Source of the DNA: Actinomycetota bacterium
GTDB lineage: Bacteria > Acidobacteriota > Blastocatellia > Chloracidobacteriales > Chloracidobacteriaceae
Direction of reading: 5' to 3'
Length of the DNA stretch: 6,075 nucleotides
Assembly: GCA_013298335.1 (NCBI GenBank)
Contig: JAAFHI010000233.1
Coordinates: forward strand, 1-6,075
The position numbers were made by a program, and so were the translations under genes. Under the pieces are notes generated by a model. It ran no database searches. It worked only from the letters and a program-made list of their open reading frames with translations, and had not been told where the DNA came from. Of the stretch, positions 4,960 through 6,075 are shown in pieces; position 1 is the stretch's first letter; every line of letters starts with the position of its first letter.

Positions 4960-6075
4960 ATGCTGCTTTCCATTTCCACCACCCGAAAACCCGCGACCGA
5001 TCTGGGGTTTCTACTGCAAAAACACCCTGAAAAGGTCCAATCCTTCACGCTGGCATTCGGCCAGGCCCACGTTTTCTATCCCGAAATCGGCGAAGACCGC
5101 TGCACCGCGACCCTTTTGCTCGATGTCGATCCGGTCGGACTGGTCCGCAAGGCCAATCCGGACGAATTCGCTCTCCGCCAGTATGTCAACGACCGGCCCT
5201 ACGTCGCGTCATCGCTGTTGAGCGTCGCGATCTCGCAGGTGTACGGCACGGCACTCTCCGGAAAGTGCAAACAGAACCCCGAACTGGCCGACACGCCGAT
5301 TCCCCTCGAATTTTCAATGCCCGCGCTGCCCGCGACCGGTGACGGTGACTTCGTCCGGCGGTTGTTCGAGCCGCTCGGGTACGAGGTCACGGTGGTTGCC
5401 CATGAACTCGACCCGAAATTTCCGGGCTGGGGTCGGAGCCGCTACTTTTCAGTCACGTTGAAGGGGGAATTTCCCCTCCATATTGCGCTCTCGCATTTGT
5501 ACGTCCTGATACCAGCCCTCGACGGCGACAAACACTACTTCATCGGCGACGACGAGGTCGAAAAACTCCTCCGCCACGGCGAAGGCTGGCTGGCCGGGCA
5601 TCCGGAACGCGAAACTATCGCCAAACGCTATCTCAAACGGCGCGGAAAACTCGTCCGGGCAGCCCTCGAACGCCTTTCCGACGACGAAACGCCGCCGGAA
5701 GCCACCGATTCGGTCGGTGACGCCGAGGAAGCCGCCGTCGAAAAGCCGCTTTCCCTGAACCAGACGCGAATGGCGGCGGTGGTTTCCGCACTGAGCGACA
5801 GCGGCGCGCGGCGCGTACTCGATCTCGGGTGCGGGGAAGGCAAACTCCTGTCCGAATTGCGGAAAGTCGGCGCATTTTCCGAGATTGTCGGCGTGGATGT
5901 CTCTCCACGTGCGCTTGACATCGCCCGCGACCGGTTGAACCTCGACGATTCGGAAACCGCCCGGCTCCGCGTCTTTCAAAGTTCGCTGACCTACCGGGAC
6001 ATCCGGCTGACCGGCTTCGATGCCGCCGCCGTCATCGAAGTCGTCGAACACCTCGACGAAGACCGGCTCGATGCC
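4960..6075 (+). CDS. hen1: Hen1, 3'-terminal RNA ribose 2'-O-methyltransferase (3' partial)
   Basis: The frame is open from ATG 4960 to the window edge: 372 residues of a family usually about 460-470 long. The beginning, M-L-L-S-I-S-T-T, then A-T-D-L-G-F-L-L, V-Q-S-F, H-V-F-Y-P-E and L-L-L-D-V-D-P-V-G-L-V-R, is the bacterial Hen1 N-terminal domain (about 1-240), known to activate the Pnkp ligase. The charged linker about 245-268 leads to the methyltransferase: S-adenosylmethionine motif V-L-D-L-G-C-G-E-G (286-294), acidic D313 in G-V-D-V-S, and E360-V-V-E363-H364, matching the E-x-x-E-H residues that bind the metal in Hen1. The second metal histidine lies beyond the edge. Hen1 methylates the 2'-OH of the 3' end of cleaved RNA before Pnkp seals it, so repaired RNA resists renewed cutting by ribotoxins. 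The start fits the family N-terminus; the only ribosome site is a weak GAGG 13 nt upstream. pnkp is expected downstream. Confidence 0.95.
   Translation, partial: MLLSISTTRKPATDLGFLLQKHPEKVQSFTLAFGQAHVFYPEIGEDRCTATLLLDVDPVGLVRKANPDEFALRQYVNDRPYVASSLLSVAISQVYGTALSGKCKQNPELADTPIPLEFSMPALPATGDGDFVRRLFEPLGYEVTVVAHELDPKFPGWGRSRYFSVTLKGEFPLHIALSHLYVLIPALDGDKHYFIGDDEVEKLLRHGEGWLAGHPERETIAKRYLKRRGKLVRAALERLSDDETPPEATDSVGDAEEAAVEKPLSLNQTRMAAVVSALSDSGARRVLDLGCGEGKLLSELRKVGAFSEIVGVDVSPRALDIARDRLNLDDSETARLRVFQSSLTYRDIRLTGFDAAAVIEVVEHLDEDRLDA

Noticed and set aside
4637..5221. 194-residue plus-strand frame spanning the FHA-GGDEF/hen1 junction
   Set aside because: It overlaps two strongly supported genes in other frames and has no domain or composition of a real protein.
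5449..6051. Long 200-residue open frame on the minus strand
   Set aside because: It lies wholly inside hen1, whose plus-strand product carries clear family motifs; the antisense product resembles nothing and comes from GC-rich codon bias.
1..6075. tRNA, rRNA, CRISPR array, insertion sequence or phage genes
   Set aside because: No cloverleaf, spaced direct repeats, transposase motifs or terminal inverted repeats were seen; coding genes account for nearly all the sequence.

Overview
The window is GC-rich bacterial chromosome, densely packed, with eight protein-coding genes (two cut by the window edges) and no RNA genes, CRISPR arrays or insertion sequences that I can see. Several features suggest Acidobacteriota, perhaps a Chloracidobacterium- or Blastocatellia-like organism: the form of the pseudopilin (a G/YSLLALVIG signal and a DPFTGQEW body motif), the PilN 'LNLASNPFRNR' signature, and an FHA-GGDEF protein beside pilus genes. 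This assignment rests on family resemblance recalled from memory, not on a search.

Layout from left to right. Bases 1-338 (+) hold the 3' end of a tetratricopeptide-like protein. Converging on it, after a 6-nt gap, is a four-gene minus-strand operon that reads from 3421 down to 345: pilN, pilO (sharing ATGA with pilN), a PilP/GspC-like periplasmic connector with an IPT/TIG-like domain, and a non-canonical (pseudo)pilin. This is an inner-membrane alignment complex of the type IV pilus / type II secretion superfamily. No pilM precedes pilN and no secretin gene lies within the cluster. A 191-bp divergent intergenic region (3422-3612) carries an imperfect inverted repeat with T7/A7 tracts and a good sigma70-like promoter for a small glutaredoxin-like protein (3613-3870, +). 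Four nucleotides further on, a minus-strand gene (3875-4897) ends convergently. It encodes an FHA-GGDEF diguanylate cyclase with an I-site.

Divergent from that gene, after a 62-bp gap holding a terminator-like hairpin, an open frame runs from 4960 off the right edge. It is the first 372 residues of bacterial Hen1, the 3'-terminal RNA ribose 2'-O-methyltransferase of the Pnkp/Hen1 RNA repair system. The frame has no stop codon inside the window, so an ORF search requiring a stop would miss it. Its methyltransferase motif I and the E-x-x-E-H metal motif are intact.

Functionally there are three themes. One is the membrane platform of a pilus or secretion machine. The second is a phospho-threonine-reading c-di-GMP synthase next to it, which could plausibly control surface behaviour. 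The third is RNA repair by Hen1, whose partner gene pnkp I predict lies just beyond base 6075. The least expected items are the IPT/TIG-like domain within the PilP-like protein, the pilin lacking Glu5, the Asp-to-Ser change in the GGDEF nucleotide pocket, and the possible attenuator hairpin in the hen1 leader.
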